64,000 bases of DNA from Pseudomonas yangonensis (GCF_009932725.1 NZ_BLJU01000002.1:496001-560000); one strand, 5' to 3'. Positions 1 to 12,591 are shown, numbered from the stretch's first letter. The notes: generated by a model not told the origin, from the sequence alone. Numbers and translations are program-made.

Positions 1-50
1 AGTGTCAGGCGTTCGGGCTGCTGCTGCGGCTCGTGAATGAGTTCGAACAT
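1..50 (-). CDS. 5' fragment of a gene continuing beyond the window, probably chemotaxis-related
   Basis: An ATG lies one base after the stop of the CheY-like gene on the same strand and opens a frame reading MFELIHEPQQQPERLT before the window edge. The tight spacing says it is the next gene of the chemotaxis operon. Only 16 residues are visible, so the product cannot be assigned; a STAS-domain or CheA-type protein would fit the context, but that is inference. Confidence 0.5.
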   Translation of the reverse strand, partial: MFELIHEPQQQPERLT

Positions 51-51
51 G

Positions 52-417
52 TCAGCTGGCCAGCTTGTCCACGGCCGCCAGCAGTTGCTGTGGCTGGAAT
101 GGCTTGACGATCCAGGCCTTGGCACCGGCGGCCTGGCCTTCGGCTTTCTTGCCCTGTTCGCTTTCGGTGGTGAGCATGACGATGGGGGTGAAGCGATATT
201 CGTTGCGCGCCTTCACTTCCTTGACCAGGCCGATGCCGTCGAGGTTGGGCATGTTCACGTCGCTGATGATCAGATTGATCTTCTGCCCGTTGAGCTTGCT
301 CAGGGCATCGCGCCCGTCCACCGCTTCGATCACGGTATGGCCGGCGCCGGAAAGTGTCATCTTCACCAGTTGGCGCATTGAGAGTGAGTCGTCGACGATC
401 AGAATGGTCTTGGCCAT
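52..417 (-). CDS. CheY-like single-domain response regulator
   Basis: A 121-residue stand-alone receiver domain that accepts a phosphoryl group from a CheA-type kinase in the cytoplasm and normally signals to the flagellar motor or another target. Visible receiver landmarks are the acidic pair D9-D10, the phospho-acceptor D53 in DVNMPN, T83/T84 after the fourth strand and K105 in the VKPF motif. There is no output domain. It sits 21 bases behind an MCP gene and one base ahead of a further same-strand gene, so all three are probably one operon. Which of the several chemosensory pathways of Pseudomonas it serves cannot be told from this window. Confidence 0.9.
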   Translation of the reverse strand: MAKTILIVDDSLSMRQLVKMTLSGAGHTVIEAVDGRDALSKLNGQKINLIISDVNMPNLDGIGLVKEVKARNEYRFTPIVMLTTESEQGKKAEGQAAGAKAWIVKPFQPQQLLAAVDKLAS

Positions 418-438
418 GCCGGGTTGCTCCTTGGCAAA

Positions 439-1530
439 TCAGAAAAAGGTCACGTCGTCTTGCTGCTTGGTGCTGCGCCGGCCACCGTGGCGTTCTTCGT
501 CGGTGGTGAAGCGGTCGCGCAGTTCGCGCAGCCAGCGCGTCGGGTTGGCGAGAATGCCGTCCTGCTCGCGTACCGCCTTCTGCAGGCGGTCGAGGTCGAT
601 CTGCAGGTGGTCGAGCATCTGGTCGGTGCGGTCCTGGAATTGCAGGCTGACGATGATTTCCTGAATGTCTGCCTGGGTGGTGCGGGCGTCCTGCTGCAGC
701 TGCAGCGAGCTGCTGGACAGTTCATCGAGGTTGGCGCTGAGGCGCTGCATCACTTCGCCAGCGACCTGGTCCAGATAGTCGAGATTGCTCTTCTCGCTGC
801 CCGACAGTTCCTCGGCGGCTGTTACCGTGGCGCGAATTGCCTGGTTGATTTCACCAACCTTCTCGCCCATGCGCTGGCCGGTTTCGGCCGACAGGCTGGA
901 GAGCTTGCGCACTTCGTCGGCGACCACCGAGAAGCCTCGGCCATGTTCGCCGGCGCGCGCCGCCTCGATGGCGGCATTGAGCGCGAGCAGGTTGGTTTGA
1001 CTGGCGATGTCCTGCACCAGCTTGGACATCTTCTGCAGCTCGCTGGCATAACTGTCCAGGTGGGCGATGGTGCCGAGCAGCTCGGTCTTGCGCGCGCTCG
1101 CTCCATGGAACGAGGCGATGACTTCGTCCAGGCGCCGATGTGCCTCGCGCAGGTTGGCAGTCACGCCGCCGCCGCCGATGGCCTGCTCGGAGCTGTTCAG
1201 CGTCTGCTCCAGACGGCCGCTGAGCCCGGCGAAGCGCTCGAACAGACGCTGGATATTTTCCTGCACCAGCTGGCGCACGTGACCGAGGTTCTGGCTCCAG
1301 GCCGGCAGCACCTCCAGCAACAGTGGTTCGACGCTGGCAGGTTGCGTCGCGTCGACAGGCGCTTCATCTATGCTTGCAGCATTGCGCGCGGCAACCGGGC
1401 GCGCCGGGCGGTTAAAGCACGCGGCCAGTGTGCTCAGCGCACAGCCTGCGCCAGCCAGCCAGGGCATGCCGCTAAGAAGTCCGGCAAGGCTGACGGCGAT
1501 TCCTGTCCATAGGGCGGTGTAGGCGATCAC
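439..1530 (-). CDS. methyl-accepting chemotaxis-type transducer without a large sensor domain
   Basis: A 363-residue transducer. Residues 1-42 hold hydrophobic segments consistent with a short membrane hairpin; no periplasmic ligand domain or HAMP domain is evident. The signalling hairpin tip is clear at about 185-215 ([18 protein letters not shown] then [14 protein letters not shown]), the region that contacts CheA and CheW. After the hairpin comes a helical tail with [13 protein letters not shown] at about 303-315 and a charged C terminus ending DDVTFF. It is shorter than typical MCPs (about 540 residues), so it may sense internally or through a partner. It is the first gene of the leftward operon with the CheY-like regulator. 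Confidence 0.85.
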   Translation of the reverse strand: MIAYTALWTGIAVSLAGLLSGMPWLAGAGCALSTLAACFNRPARPVAARNAASIDEAPVDATQPASVEPLLLEVLPAWSQNLGHVRQLVQENIQRLFERFAGLSGRLEQTLNSSEQAIGGGGVTANLREAHRRLDEVIASFHGASARKTELLGTIAHLDSYASELQKMSKLVQDIASQTNLLALNAAIEAARAGEHGRGFSVVADEVRKLSSLSAETGQRMGEKVGEINQAIRATVTAAEELSGSEKSNLDYLDQVAGEVMQRLSANLDELSSSSLQLQQDARTTQADIQEIIVSLQFQDRTDQMLDHLQIDLDRLQKAVREQDGILANPTRWLRELRDRFTTDEERHGGRRSTKQQDDVTFF

Positions 1531-1785
1531 GTGGCGGATCTCTATCGGAAGTGAGGATGTAGCAACGATAGAGACGGGGGAGTTTTTGCGGTATCGGGGG
1601 CTCCCCTAGATGCCCCTAGGGGCGCCCCGATGTCGATTGTTTGCAGCGGGGCAGACTGGTATCTGTAGAGGGCAGCGGGTATGGTGGCAGAAAGCCAAGC
1701 TACGGCTTTTTCCGGGCCTGCCGATAACCTCGTGCCACGGCTCGCGCCTGGTCAGCATTCGTTCATATTTCAGCAGGAGCAGGCG
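1531..1785. promoter_or_regulatory. divergent intergenic region between the MCP operon and cheV, with CCCCTAG repeats
   Basis: The 255-base gap must hold the promoters of both the leftward MCP operon and cheV. It contains CCCCTAG at 1603-1609 and the palindrome CCCCTAGGGG at 1613-1622, the two CCCCTAG copies being ten bases apart. Bases 1603-1622 can also fold as a 7-bp stem with a 6-base loop. No convincing -35/-10 pair was picked out. Confidence 0.4.
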
Positions 1786-2718
1786 ATGGCCGGCATTCTC
1801 GATTCAGTAGATCAACGCACGCAACTGGTCGGCGAGAACCGCCTGGAAATCCTCATGTTCCGCCTGGCCGGCCGGCAGTTGTTCGCCATCAACGTGTTCA
1901 AGGTGCAGGAAGTCCTGCAGATGCCCAAGCTGACGCTGATGCCGCAACGCCACCGTTTCGTCTGCGGCGTGGTCAATCTGCGTGGCCAGACCCTCCCGGT
2001 AATCGACCTGTCGCAGGCCATCGGCATGCGCCCTCTGGTACCGGATGAGCGCAGCACCATCATCGTCACCGAGTACAACCGTTCGGTGCAGGCGTTTCTG
2101 GTCGGCAGCGTCGATCGCATCCTCAACCTCAACTGGGAGTCGATCCAGCCACCGCCCGGCGGGGCTGGCCGCCAGCACTACCTGACCGCGATCACCAAGG
2201 TCGACGAGCAGATCGTCGAAGTCATCGACGTCGAGAAGGTGCTGGCCGAGATCGTGCCGATGAGCACCAAGGTCTCCGAGGAAAAGCTCGCCGACCCGCT
2301 GCTGGAGAAGGCGCGCGGTCGCGAGGTGCTGCTGGTGGACGACTCCAGCGTCGCCCTCAGCCAGCTGCGCGATACCTTGTCGCAACTGGGCATCCGCCTG
2401 CATATGGCCAGCGATGGCCTGAAGGCGCTCAACCTGCTGAAGAAGTGGGCCGACACCGGCGAGGTGATGACCGACAAGCTGCTGATGATCTTCACCGATG
2501 CCGAGATGCCGGAAATGGACGGCTATCGCCTTACCAGTGAAATTCGTAATGACCCGCGCCTCAAGGACCTCTATGTGGTACTGCACACATCGCTGTCCGG
2601 CAGCTTCAACGAGGCGATGGTGAAGAAGGTCGGTTGCGACAACTTCCTCTCCAAGTTTCAGCCGGACAAACTGGTGGATGTGATCCGCCAGCGCCTCGCG
2701 CTGGACGAGCCAAGCTAG
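1786..2718 (+). CDS. cheV: CheV-type chemotaxis coupling protein (CheW domain plus receiver)
   Basis: A 310-residue cytoplasmic adaptor that couples chemoreceptors to CheA and is tuned by phosphorylation. An N-terminal CheW-like domain (about 15-155, with LFAINVFKVQEVLQMP and GVVNLRGQTLPVIDL) is followed by a receiver domain (about 178-305) with the acidic pair D185-D186 and the phospho-acceptor D238 in TDAEMPEMDG. The frame is open further upstream, but I chose this ATG because AGGAG (1775-1779) precedes it at good distance and the resulting length matches the CheV family (about 305-320). It diverges from the MCP/CheY operon, consistent with shared chemotaxis function. Confidence 0.92.
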   Translation: MAGILDSVDQRTQLVGENRLEILMFRLAGRQLFAINVFKVQEVLQMPKLTLMPQRHRFVCGVVNLRGQTLPVIDLSQAIGMRPLVPDERSTIIVTEYNRSVQAFLVGSVDRILNLNWESIQPPPGGAGRQHYLTAITKVDEQIVEVIDVEKVLAEIVPMSTKVSEEKLADPLLEKARGREVLLVDDSSVALSQLRDTLSQLGIRLHMASDGLKALNLLKKWADTGEVMTDKLLMIFTDAEMPEMDGYRLTSEIRNDPRLKDLYVVLHTSLSGSFNEAMVKKVGCDNFLSKFQPDKLVDVIRQRLALDEPS

Positions 2719-2793
2719 GCCGGCAGGTCCGCAGTGCTTGTGAGCAACGGCGTCAGCTCGTATAACGGCGTTTTGCCAACAGGAAGCTGACCC

Positions 2794-3600
2794 ATGCTGA
2801 GTCTCTCGGGGCTTTACCGTTATCCGCTCAAGTCCGGCCGCGGCGAGGCCTTGCAGCGCAGTGCGGTCGATGGTCTTGGGCTGCATGGTGATCGGCGCTG
2901 GATGCTGGTCGACGCCGATAACGGCCGCTTCATCACTCAACGCCTGCTGCCGCAGATGAGCCAGCTGAGCGCGCTGTACGATGCGCGAGGCGGCCTCACG
3001 CTGAGCGCGCCTGGTCGTGACGATCTTTCCGTTGCGCTGCCAGGCCCAGAGCAGGATCTGCGTGGCGTCATCGTATGGCGTGACAGCCTGCGAGTGCCGG
3101 ATGCCGGCGATGAAGCCGCCGAGTGGCTAAGTGCCTTGCTGGGCAAGGCCTGCCGTCTGGTCCAGGTGCCAGAAGGGCGCACCCGCCAGGTCGATACCGC
3201 CTATGCCCAGCCGGGTGATCGCGTGGCGTTCGCCGATGGTTTCCCGCTGCTGCTGATCGGTCAGGCCTCGCTGGACGATCTGTCCCGGCGTGTCGGCCAG
3301 CCGCTCTCGATGCTGCGCTTCCGTCCCAACTTGGTCGTTACCGGCAGCGAGCCCTACGCCGAAGACAGCTGGAAGCGCATCCGCATCGGTGAGGTGGAAT
3401 TCGAGGTGGCCAAGGGCTGCTCACGCTGCATTCTCACCACCATCGATCCGCAGACCGGCGAGCGAGACGCCCGGCGTGAGCCGCTGGCTACGCTCAAGAC
3501 CTATCGTGAACGCGAGGGTGATGTGTTCTTCGGGCAGAACCTGTTGCCGCGAGGTATCGGCGAGCTGCAGCTGGGCATGCCGGTAGAAGTGCTGGAATAG
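2794..3600 (+). CDS. MOSC domain protein of the YcbX / mARC type
   Basis: A 268-residue protein with an N-terminal beta-barrel domain (begins LSGLYRYPLKSGRG) and a C-terminal MOSC domain. It carries the family signatures LRFRPNLVV (about 174-182) and KGCSRCILTTIDPQTG (about 207-222), where C209/C212 include the cysteine expected to bind the molybdenum cofactor. Relatives in E. coli (YcbX) and mitochondria (mARC) reduce N-hydroxylated compounds. E. coli YcbX is longer because of a C-terminal 2Fe-2S domain; that domain is absent here, so an external electron donor would be needed. AGGAAGC lies just before the ATG. The gene converges on slt. Confidence 0.82.
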   Translation: MLSLSGLYRYPLKSGRGEALQRSAVDGLGLHGDRRWMLVDADNGRFITQRLLPQMSQLSALYDARGGLTLSAPGRDDLSVALPGPEQDLRGVIVWRDSLRVPDAGDEAAEWLSALLGKACRLVQVPEGRTRQVDTAYAQPGDRVAFADGFPLLLIGQASLDDLSRRVGQPLSMLRFRPNLVVTGSEPYAEDSWKRIRIGEVEFEVAKGCSRCILTTIDPQTGERDARREPLATLKTYREREGDVFFGQNLLPRGIGELQLGMPVEVLE

Positions 3601-3666
3601 AGCGGCTTGAGGCTACAGGCCGCAGGCTCCAGGAAAAAGCGGATCGCCTGCAGCCTGCAGCTGCCC
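3601..3666. repeat. intergenic repeat shared with the lolE downstream gap
   Basis: The whole gap between two convergent genes consists of GC-rich inverted pieces such as GAGGCTACAGGCCGC and GCCTGCAGCCTGCAG around AAAAAGCGG. The 14-mer AGGCTACAGGCCGC and the 11-mer CCTGCAGCCTG also occur, on the other strand, in the gap after lolE (41710-41783). This indicates a dispersed intergenic repeat family, possibly serving as a bidirectional transcription end. Confidence 0.55.
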
Positions 3667-5595
3667 TTATTGATCGTCGAAGAAACGCTCGTTCCACGCC
3701 ACCAGTGGGTGCGGCGCGCCCAGCTTCTGACCGTAGATCACCGAGTAGGACAGCACGTTCTGCACGTACTGGCGGGTCTCGTCGAACGGAATGTTCTCCA
3801 CCCAGACGTCGTAGCTCAGATGATTGGCGCCGCGCAGCCACTGACGTACACGGCCCGGCCCGGCGTTGTAGGCGGCCGAGGCGAGCACGCGGTTGCCGTT
3901 GAACTGGCCGTACACCTGGCTGAGATAGGCCGCACCCAGCTGGATGTTGGTGTCCGGGTTGAGCGCTTGTTGCGGCGACGCCAGGGGGATGCCGAACTTG
4001 CGCGCGGTTTCCTTGGCAGTAGCCGGCATCAGCTGCATCAGGCCCATGGCGCCGGCGTGGGAGCGGGCGTCGGCCATGAAGGCGCTTTCCTGGCGGGTGA
4101 TGGCGAATACCCAGCTCGAGTGCAGATCGCGGCGTCTGGCTTCGCGGACCAGTTCGTCGCGATGGGCCATGGGGAAGCGCACTTCCAGGTCGTCCCAGTA
4201 CTGGGCCTGGCTGATGGTGCGGATGGCCGGGAAGTACCATTCCATTTCGTAGGCCAGGCGCGCCTGGGCCACCAGTTCGTCACGGCTGAACAGGCGGCTG
4301 ACGTGATACCACTCGCGGCGACCGTCGACGATCTGGCCGCGCGCATGAAATTCCATGGCGCGCTTGATGCCGGCGGTGCTGCGCACTTTCTGCACGATCT
4401 TGGGGTCGAGCGCCAGTGGCTGGTTGTTCAGCGCGTAGGGCGCCTTGACTTGATCGGCTGCCATGAATCCGTAGAAATCACGCTCCTTGGCCAGGGCCTG
4501 GAACAGCACCGCTGGTTGCTGGCTGTTGGGCTGCGCCAGTTGCAGGCTGCGCGCGTTCCAGTAGCGCCAGCGGTTGCTGCTGGCCAGGTCGGACGGCATG
4601 CGCTGGGTCAGCTGGTAGGCCTCTTCCCAACGGCCATGGCGCAGCAGCAGGCGTGCACGCCACTCGCTGACGGTGTTGTCACGCAGCTGCGGATCGTACT
4701 TGTCCATGACCTGCAGGCCGCGCAAGTCGAAGCGTTGCGCCAGGCGCAGGCCGATCTGCCGGGCGATGGCGACCTGTTCATCGGCGGAGAACTTCATGCG
4801 CTGGGCGTAGCCGTCGAGCAGGGTTAGGGCATCTTCGGGATTCTGCCGGGCCAGGCGGCGCAGGCCGAGACCGACCACATCGCTCATGGCGTCATCGGCG
4901 GGGGTGAAGCGTGCGGTGTTCTTCAGCAATTGCGGCTTCTGCGCCACTTCGACCATCAGTTTGCCGCGCTCGCCGAGCGTGGGCATGCTTTTGATCAGGA
5001 AGTTGGCCAGCCCGTAGTTGCCACTTTCCACCGCCAGCTTGGTGCGTTGCCAGCGACGTTGTTCGGTGAGCTGGCCATTGGCGGCCCAGCGTTCGAACAG
5101 CGGGTCGCAGGCGTTGGGCTGGGACTTGCCCACCAGCCAGAGCTTCTCGGCGGTGGCATTACCTTCGGCCGTCAGACCGTGGCTCATCTGGTACTGGCCG
5201 TACAGGCAATCCAGTTCGGTGAAGTTGAGGTCCGGGTCGTAGTGATCGAGGAAGGGTTTCCAGTCGCCACGTTCGGCCAGCCAGCGCAACCAGCGCAGCT
5301 TCATCCAGTTCGCCTGGGGCAGGTCGCCGTGCTCGGCAAGAAACTTCTCGATCTCGGCATTGCTCGCCGATTTGAGGCGATTGGTCAGCTCGTCATAGGC
5401 CAGATACGGCGTCAGCGGGTAATCGCGCAGTGCACCGGCGTACTGGCGATAAGGGCCGCTGTCGCCCTTGGCCAGGGCGCGCTTGGCTTCATCGTAGTAC
5501 TGGCGCTGCTGGGAGAGGCTGGCGGCTTCGACACTGGCGATGCCAGTGGCGGTAAGAATCAGACAGGAAACTACAGAGAGAAAGCGACTGCGCAT
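3667..5595 (-). CDS. slt: soluble lytic murein transglycosylase Slt
   Basis: A periplasmic enzyme that cleaves the MurNAc-GlcNAc bond of peptidoglycan and leaves 1,6-anhydro ends. The 642-residue form starts with a Sec signal peptide (MRSRFLSVVSCLILTATG, cleavage near ASVEA-A). A long helical superhelix region (about 30-430) precedes the goose-type lysozyme-like domain (about 490-620), which has the catalytic Glu503 in TRQESAF followed by GAMGLMQLMPATA and AAYNAGPGRV. The start was placed at the ATG giving a proper signal peptide; an upstream in-frame codon would add 18 non-signal residues. Length agrees with E. coli Slt70 (645). It diverges from uup. Confidence 0.95.
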   Translation of the reverse strand: MRSRFLSVVSCLILTATGIASVEAASLSQQRQYYDEAKRALAKGDSGPYRQYAGALRDYPLTPYLAYDELTNRLKSASNAEIEKFLAEHGDLPQANWMKLRWLRWLAERGDWKPFLDHYDPDLNFTELDCLYGQYQMSHGLTAEGNATAEKLWLVGKSQPNACDPLFERWAANGQLTEQRRWQRTKLAVESGNYGLANFLIKSMPTLGERGKLMVEVAQKPQLLKNTARFTPADDAMSDVVGLGLRRLARQNPEDALTLLDGYAQRMKFSADEQVAIARQIGLRLAQRFDLRGLQVMDKYDPQLRDNTVSEWRARLLLRHGRWEEAYQLTQRMPSDLASSNRWRYWNARSLQLAQPNSQQPAVLFQALAKERDFYGFMAADQVKAPYALNNQPLALDPKIVQKVRSTAGIKRAMEFHARGQIVDGRREWYHVSRLFSRDELVAQARLAYEMEWYFPAIRTISQAQYWDDLEVRFPMAHRDELVREARRRDLHSSWVFAITRQESAFMADARSHAGAMGLMQLMPATAKETARKFGIPLASPQQALNPDTNIQLGAAYLSQVYGQFNGNRVLASAAYNAGPGRVRQWLRGANHLSYDVWVENIPFDETRQYVQNVLSYSVIYGQKLGAPHPLVAWNERFFDDQ

Positions 5596-5786
5596 GGCAT
5601 TTCCAGGGGCAAGCAAAGGTATGGGGCAACACGATCCGTGTCGTTGCATGCTTCTAGCTTAGCCTTTCACAAGGGCGCGGTGAATGCCGCCGGGCCGGAT
5701 GGACACATACAGCAAAAATGCGCGTGCCTGCGTCAGCTTGTGTATGGGCGTCACGTCTGTCTCCCCGTGGAAACGGCAACAGTCGG

Positions 5787-5815
5787 CTGGCAACTCGGGT
5801 AGAATGCGCCGCCTG
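5787..5815 (+). promoter_or_regulatory. candidate sigma70 promoter of uup
   Basis: CTGGCA (5787-5792) and TAGAAT (5810-5815) are separated by 17 bases, a good match to sigma70 hexamers, with transcription predicted to begin just ahead of the uup ribosome site. Confidence 0.5.
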
Positions 5816-5830
5816 TTTCTGGAGATGCCC

Positions 5831-7756
<1,926 letters not shown>

Positions 7757-7774
7757 CGAAGGAACGAACGGGCA

Positions 7775-8461
7775 ATGGCCATCGAGTACCGCATTACTCT
7801 CGACGACAATCATCAGTTCAGCTATCGGATCGAGTTGAATCGCGAATATGACCCCGCGCAGGCGCAGCAGGCACCCGCCTGGACGCGCCTCGGGCATCAG
7901 CAGTGCAGCAATTGCCCGCTCAGTCGCGAGCAGTTCAGCCATTGCCCGGCTGCAGTCGATCTGCACCGGGTGATCGAGGACTTCCGTGGCCTGCCGGCAT
8001 TCAAGAAGGCCAGTGTCTGGGTACGCACGCCGGAGCGTGAGTACACCAAGCATGTCGGCCTGGAGGAAGGGCTGCGCGCACTGCTCGGGGTGATCATGGC
8101 TACCAGCGCCTGCCCGGTGCTGGCGCGCCTGAAACCCATGGCGCAGCACCACCTGCCCTTTGCCAACAACCAGGAGTTCATCCTGCGCGCGGTATCGCTG
8201 TATCTGACGCGGCAGTACTTCAACATGCGCGAAGGGCGTCTGGCCGACTGGGAACTAAAAGGCCTGGTGCGCCTGTTCCAGCAACTCAAGCTGGTCAACC
8301 AGGCTTTCTGGCAGCGTATTCACGACACCTGTGAAGACGACTCCAATCTCAAGGCCTTTCTCACCTTCTTCTCGATGTCGTCGAGCATGACGGTGTCGCT
8401 GGAAACCCAACTGCAGAAGATCCGCCCGCTGGTCATGAGCGCGGGCGAGTCGTTTGAGTAG
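7775..8461 (+). CDS. conserved protein of unknown function with a small cysteine cluster
   Basis: A 228-residue protein I cannot assign to a characterised family; similar proteins occupy this place in other Pseudomonas (recalled, not searched). No signal peptide or membrane helix is seen. Residues 44-57 read CSNCPLSREQFSHC, that is C44, C47, H56 and C57, a pattern that could bind a metal. The C-terminal half is helical, with methionine- and serine-rich FFSMSSSMTVS near 204-214. It starts 18 bases after uup and is very likely cotranscribed with it. A role beside Uup in translation or DNA metabolism is only a guess. Confidence 0.75.
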   Translation: MAIEYRITLDDNHQFSYRIELNREYDPAQAQQAPAWTRLGHQQCSNCPLSREQFSHCPAAVDLHRVIEDFRGLPAFKKASVWVRTPEREYTKHVGLEEGLRALLGVIMATSACPVLARLKPMAQHHLPFANNQEFILRAVSLYLTRQYFNMREGRLADWELKGLVRLFQQLKLVNQAFWQRIHDTCEDDSNLKAFLTFFSMSSSMTVSLETQLQKIRPLVMSAGESFE

Positions 8462-8477
8462 GGCCGAAGCCCAAAAG

Positions 8478-8545
8478 CTCGCCGCTGAAGCGCCTCCCAC
8501 GGGCAGAGCCAACGCGGCTACTGTGGGAGGGGCTTCAGCCGCGAC
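8478..8545. repeat. Pseudomonas REP pair (GCGGCTGAAGCCCCTCCCAC family)
   Basis: Two inverted copies of a REP sequence face each other: CGCTGAAGCGCCTCCCAC on the left and GTGGGAGGGGCTTCAGCCG on the right, separated by 22 bases. This is a common Pseudomonas extragenic palindrome. It fills the gap between two convergent genes and can fold as one long stem. Confidence 0.85.
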
Positions 8546-8551
8546 GCGATC

Positions 8552-9001
8552 TCAAGCGCCTTTTTCCGCTTTCTTCAAACGCACGGCGAGCACATCGCAG
8601 GGCGCGCCGTGCAGCACGTCATTGGCCGTGGAACCCAGCAGCAGGGCCAGGCCGTGGCGGCCATGGCTGCCGACCACGATCAGATCGCAGCCTTGTTCTT
8701 CGGCCAGACGGTGGATTTCCTGACGCGGTTGGCCATACGCCAGATGGCGCTGGTCGGCGGTGAGTTCCGGGTACTTGCCTGTGAAGCTGTCCAGGCGCTC
8801 GCGGGCCTGCTCGAACTGCTGTTGCTGCAGCATCGACAGATCCATCGGCACGTCACCGCCAAAGGCCATGGCCATCGGCTCGACGATATGCACCAGGGAC
8901 ATCTTGGCACCGCTGGCCTGGGCCAGCTTCTGCGCACGGACCACTACGGGGTCGCATTCTTCGGTCAGGTCGACGGCGACCAGAATGTGCTGGTAGGGCA
9001 T
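8552..9001 (-). CDS. universal stress protein, UspA family
   Basis: A single 149-residue Usp domain beginning YQHILVAVDLTEE. The ATP-binding motif G-2x-G-9x-G-[ST] is intact as GSHGRHGLALLLGSTAND (about 111-128), so this is probably an ATP-binding member rather than the non-binding UspA subtype. Such cytoplasmic dimers build up in starvation, oxidative or low-oxygen conditions; the precise role here is unknown. The gene stands alone on its strand between a REP pair and a terminator. Confidence 0.9.
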   Translation of the reverse strand: MPYQHILVAVDLTEECDPVVVRAQKLAQASGAKMSLVHIVEPMAMAFGGDVPMDLSMLQQQQFEQARERLDSFTGKYPELTADQRHLAYGQPRQEIHRLAEEQGCDLIVVGSHGRHGLALLLGSTANDVLHGAPCDVLAVRLKKAEKGA

Positions 9002-9089
9002 GGTTGGATCCTCCTCGAAGGGGCAAATGGCTATGTGGCAAGTATGGCCCCGTTGTGCACCATAAGGGGCGGATTGTCATCATTCGGGC

Positions 9090-9117
9090 AAAGAAAAGCC
9101 CGGTGCGAGCACCGGGC
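9090..9117 (-). terminator. intrinsic terminator of the secreted-protein gene to its right
   Basis: GCCCGGTGC and GCACCGGGC (9098-9117) form a perfect 9-bp stem with a 2-base loop. Read leftward the stem is followed by TTTTCTTT, the layout of a Rho-independent terminator for the leftward gene ending at 9153. Confidence 0.8.
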
Positions 9118-9152
9118 GGGGGCAGGGCCAGGCAGGCCGGAAATCATTGGCA

Positions 9153-9974
9153 TCATTGTTGGCCGGCGGCGTACTGCGCTGCAACGCCTTCCAGGCCCTC
9201 GATGATGCTGTCGGAATACTTGCTGATCAAAAAAGGTACGGTGTTCTCATTGTAGTTGCGCAGGGATTTCTCGATGTAACGCCATTTGGTCTCGATGGAG
9301 CCCAGCGCAGCGCTGATCTGCGGGGTGTTCTGCTGGGCGGCGCTGAGGTTGTCGAGTTGACTGGCGAACTCGCCGACCAGTTCATCGATGGCGCGCTCTT
9401 CGCCGCCGCCAAAGAAACTGGTGCCGACCGAGGCGCTGCGTGATGCATAGTCCAGCGCGATGTTCTGCATCAGCAGGCTCTGCTCGCGGCTCTTCTGGGT
9501 CAGTGGCGGTACGCTGAAGCCGCTTTCTTGCTGAATCTTCTGGTACAACTCCTGACTAATGGCCATGAGGCGCTGGTTGTTGGCGGCCAGGTCGGCAATC
9601 GGCTGCAGGTCGGTGTAGCCCTGGCGTCGCATCGCTTCCATCAGGGCCTGCAGCCCGCTGCGGTAGCTCTGCCAGCCGTTTTGAAGTTGAGTATGCAGCG
9701 CTCTGCTGGCGTCACCCGGCATCTCGCCCAGGCCGTCAAGGTGCGCCTGGCCCTCCTGCAGGGATTCGCCAATCATCCGGGCGTAGCGCTGGTCGCCTTC
9801 CATGCCGTTGTACATGTAGAAGTCGCCCAGGCTCTTCTGCGTCGCCAGGCGCAGTTGGTGCAGGCGCAGCAGATCATCGGCCGGTGCGGCGTTGAGCAGG
9901 GGGGAGGTGAGCGATGCCAGGAGGAACAGGAGCAGAGTGCTCAGCGGAAATGCAAGCGAACGGCGGCTCGACAT
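9153..9974 (-). CDS. exported protein of unknown function
   Basis: A 273-residue protein with a Sec signal peptide: positive MSSRR, a hydrophobic run SLAFPLSTLLLFLLASLTS, then cleavage near LLNAA-A. The mature part is predicted almost wholly helical and hydrophilic, with repeated QL/QN-rich amphipathic stretches resembling a helical-bundle sensor fold, but no recognised motif. Another ATG eight codons upstream (9998) is possible; I chose the one that begins the signal peptide directly. It is transcribed away from fadBA across a long shared upstream region and has its own terminator. No function can be claimed. Confidence 0.75.
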   Translation of the reverse strand: MSSRRSLAFPLSTLLLFLLASLTSPLLNAAPADDLLRLHQLRLATQKSLGDFYMYNGMEGDQRYARMIGESLQEGQAHLDGLGEMPGDASRALHTQLQNGWQSYRSGLQALMEAMRRQGYTDLQPIADLAANNQRLMAISQELYQKIQQESGFSVPPLTQKSREQSLLMQNIALDYASRSASVGTSFFGGGEERAIDELVGEFASQLDNLSAAQQNTPQISAALGSIETKWRYIEKSLRNYNENTVPFLISKYSDSIIEGLEGVAAQYAAGQQ

Positions 9975-10443
9975 TATTGGTGACTCCGTGTGGCCCATCT
10001 TGGGGCTCGATTTGTTTTTGTATTGCTCGCGGATGGCCCTGTGCCAGCCGAAAGTGAGACGAATGTACCCGTAGCTTGGGCGTTTGGCTAGGCGTTCGGA
10101 TACGCCAGCAACACCCAGGAAAACTCGCGCAATGGCGCGATATTGACGCGGTTTATCGAAAGCCGCTGGAGCCCGCGAATGACCGGGCCTGCAGAAAACG
10201 TCGGGAAAACGACGAAAACTGGCCAATTGACAAGCGCAGGCTTTTCCCCGATGGTGTGCACACCCAAATCAAACGGGCGTATGAATTGAGCGTTTGCCTG
10301 GTCAGGCGCGCCGTTACAGCCCGAATATCGCGTCGGTGGGTGTGTCGTACCGATTGGAGCTATGCTCGCGGCTATGCCGAGAGCTGGCCTGCCGGTTGGC
10401 TCCGATGTGTACTGTTCAGCTTCCATACCGTGGAGATCAGTTG
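9975..10443. promoter_or_regulatory. divergent regulatory region upstream of fadB and the exported protein
   Basis: A 469-base gap without a convincing gene. TTGACA occurs at 10227-10232 and TATGCT at 10361-10366, but neither has a good partner hexamer. CAAACG (10270-10275) and CGTTTG (10291-10296) form an inverted repeat with a 15-base spacer. Control by fatty acids through PsrA is known for fadBA in P. aeruginosa, but a canonical closely spaced operator was not found here. Confidence 0.4.

Positions 10444-12591
<2,148 letters not shown>

Noticed and set aside
10270..10296. CAAACG-N15-CGTTTG as a PsrA operator of fadBA
   Set aside because: The half-sites match but lie 17 bases apart instead of the usual 2-4, so I do not call it an operator.
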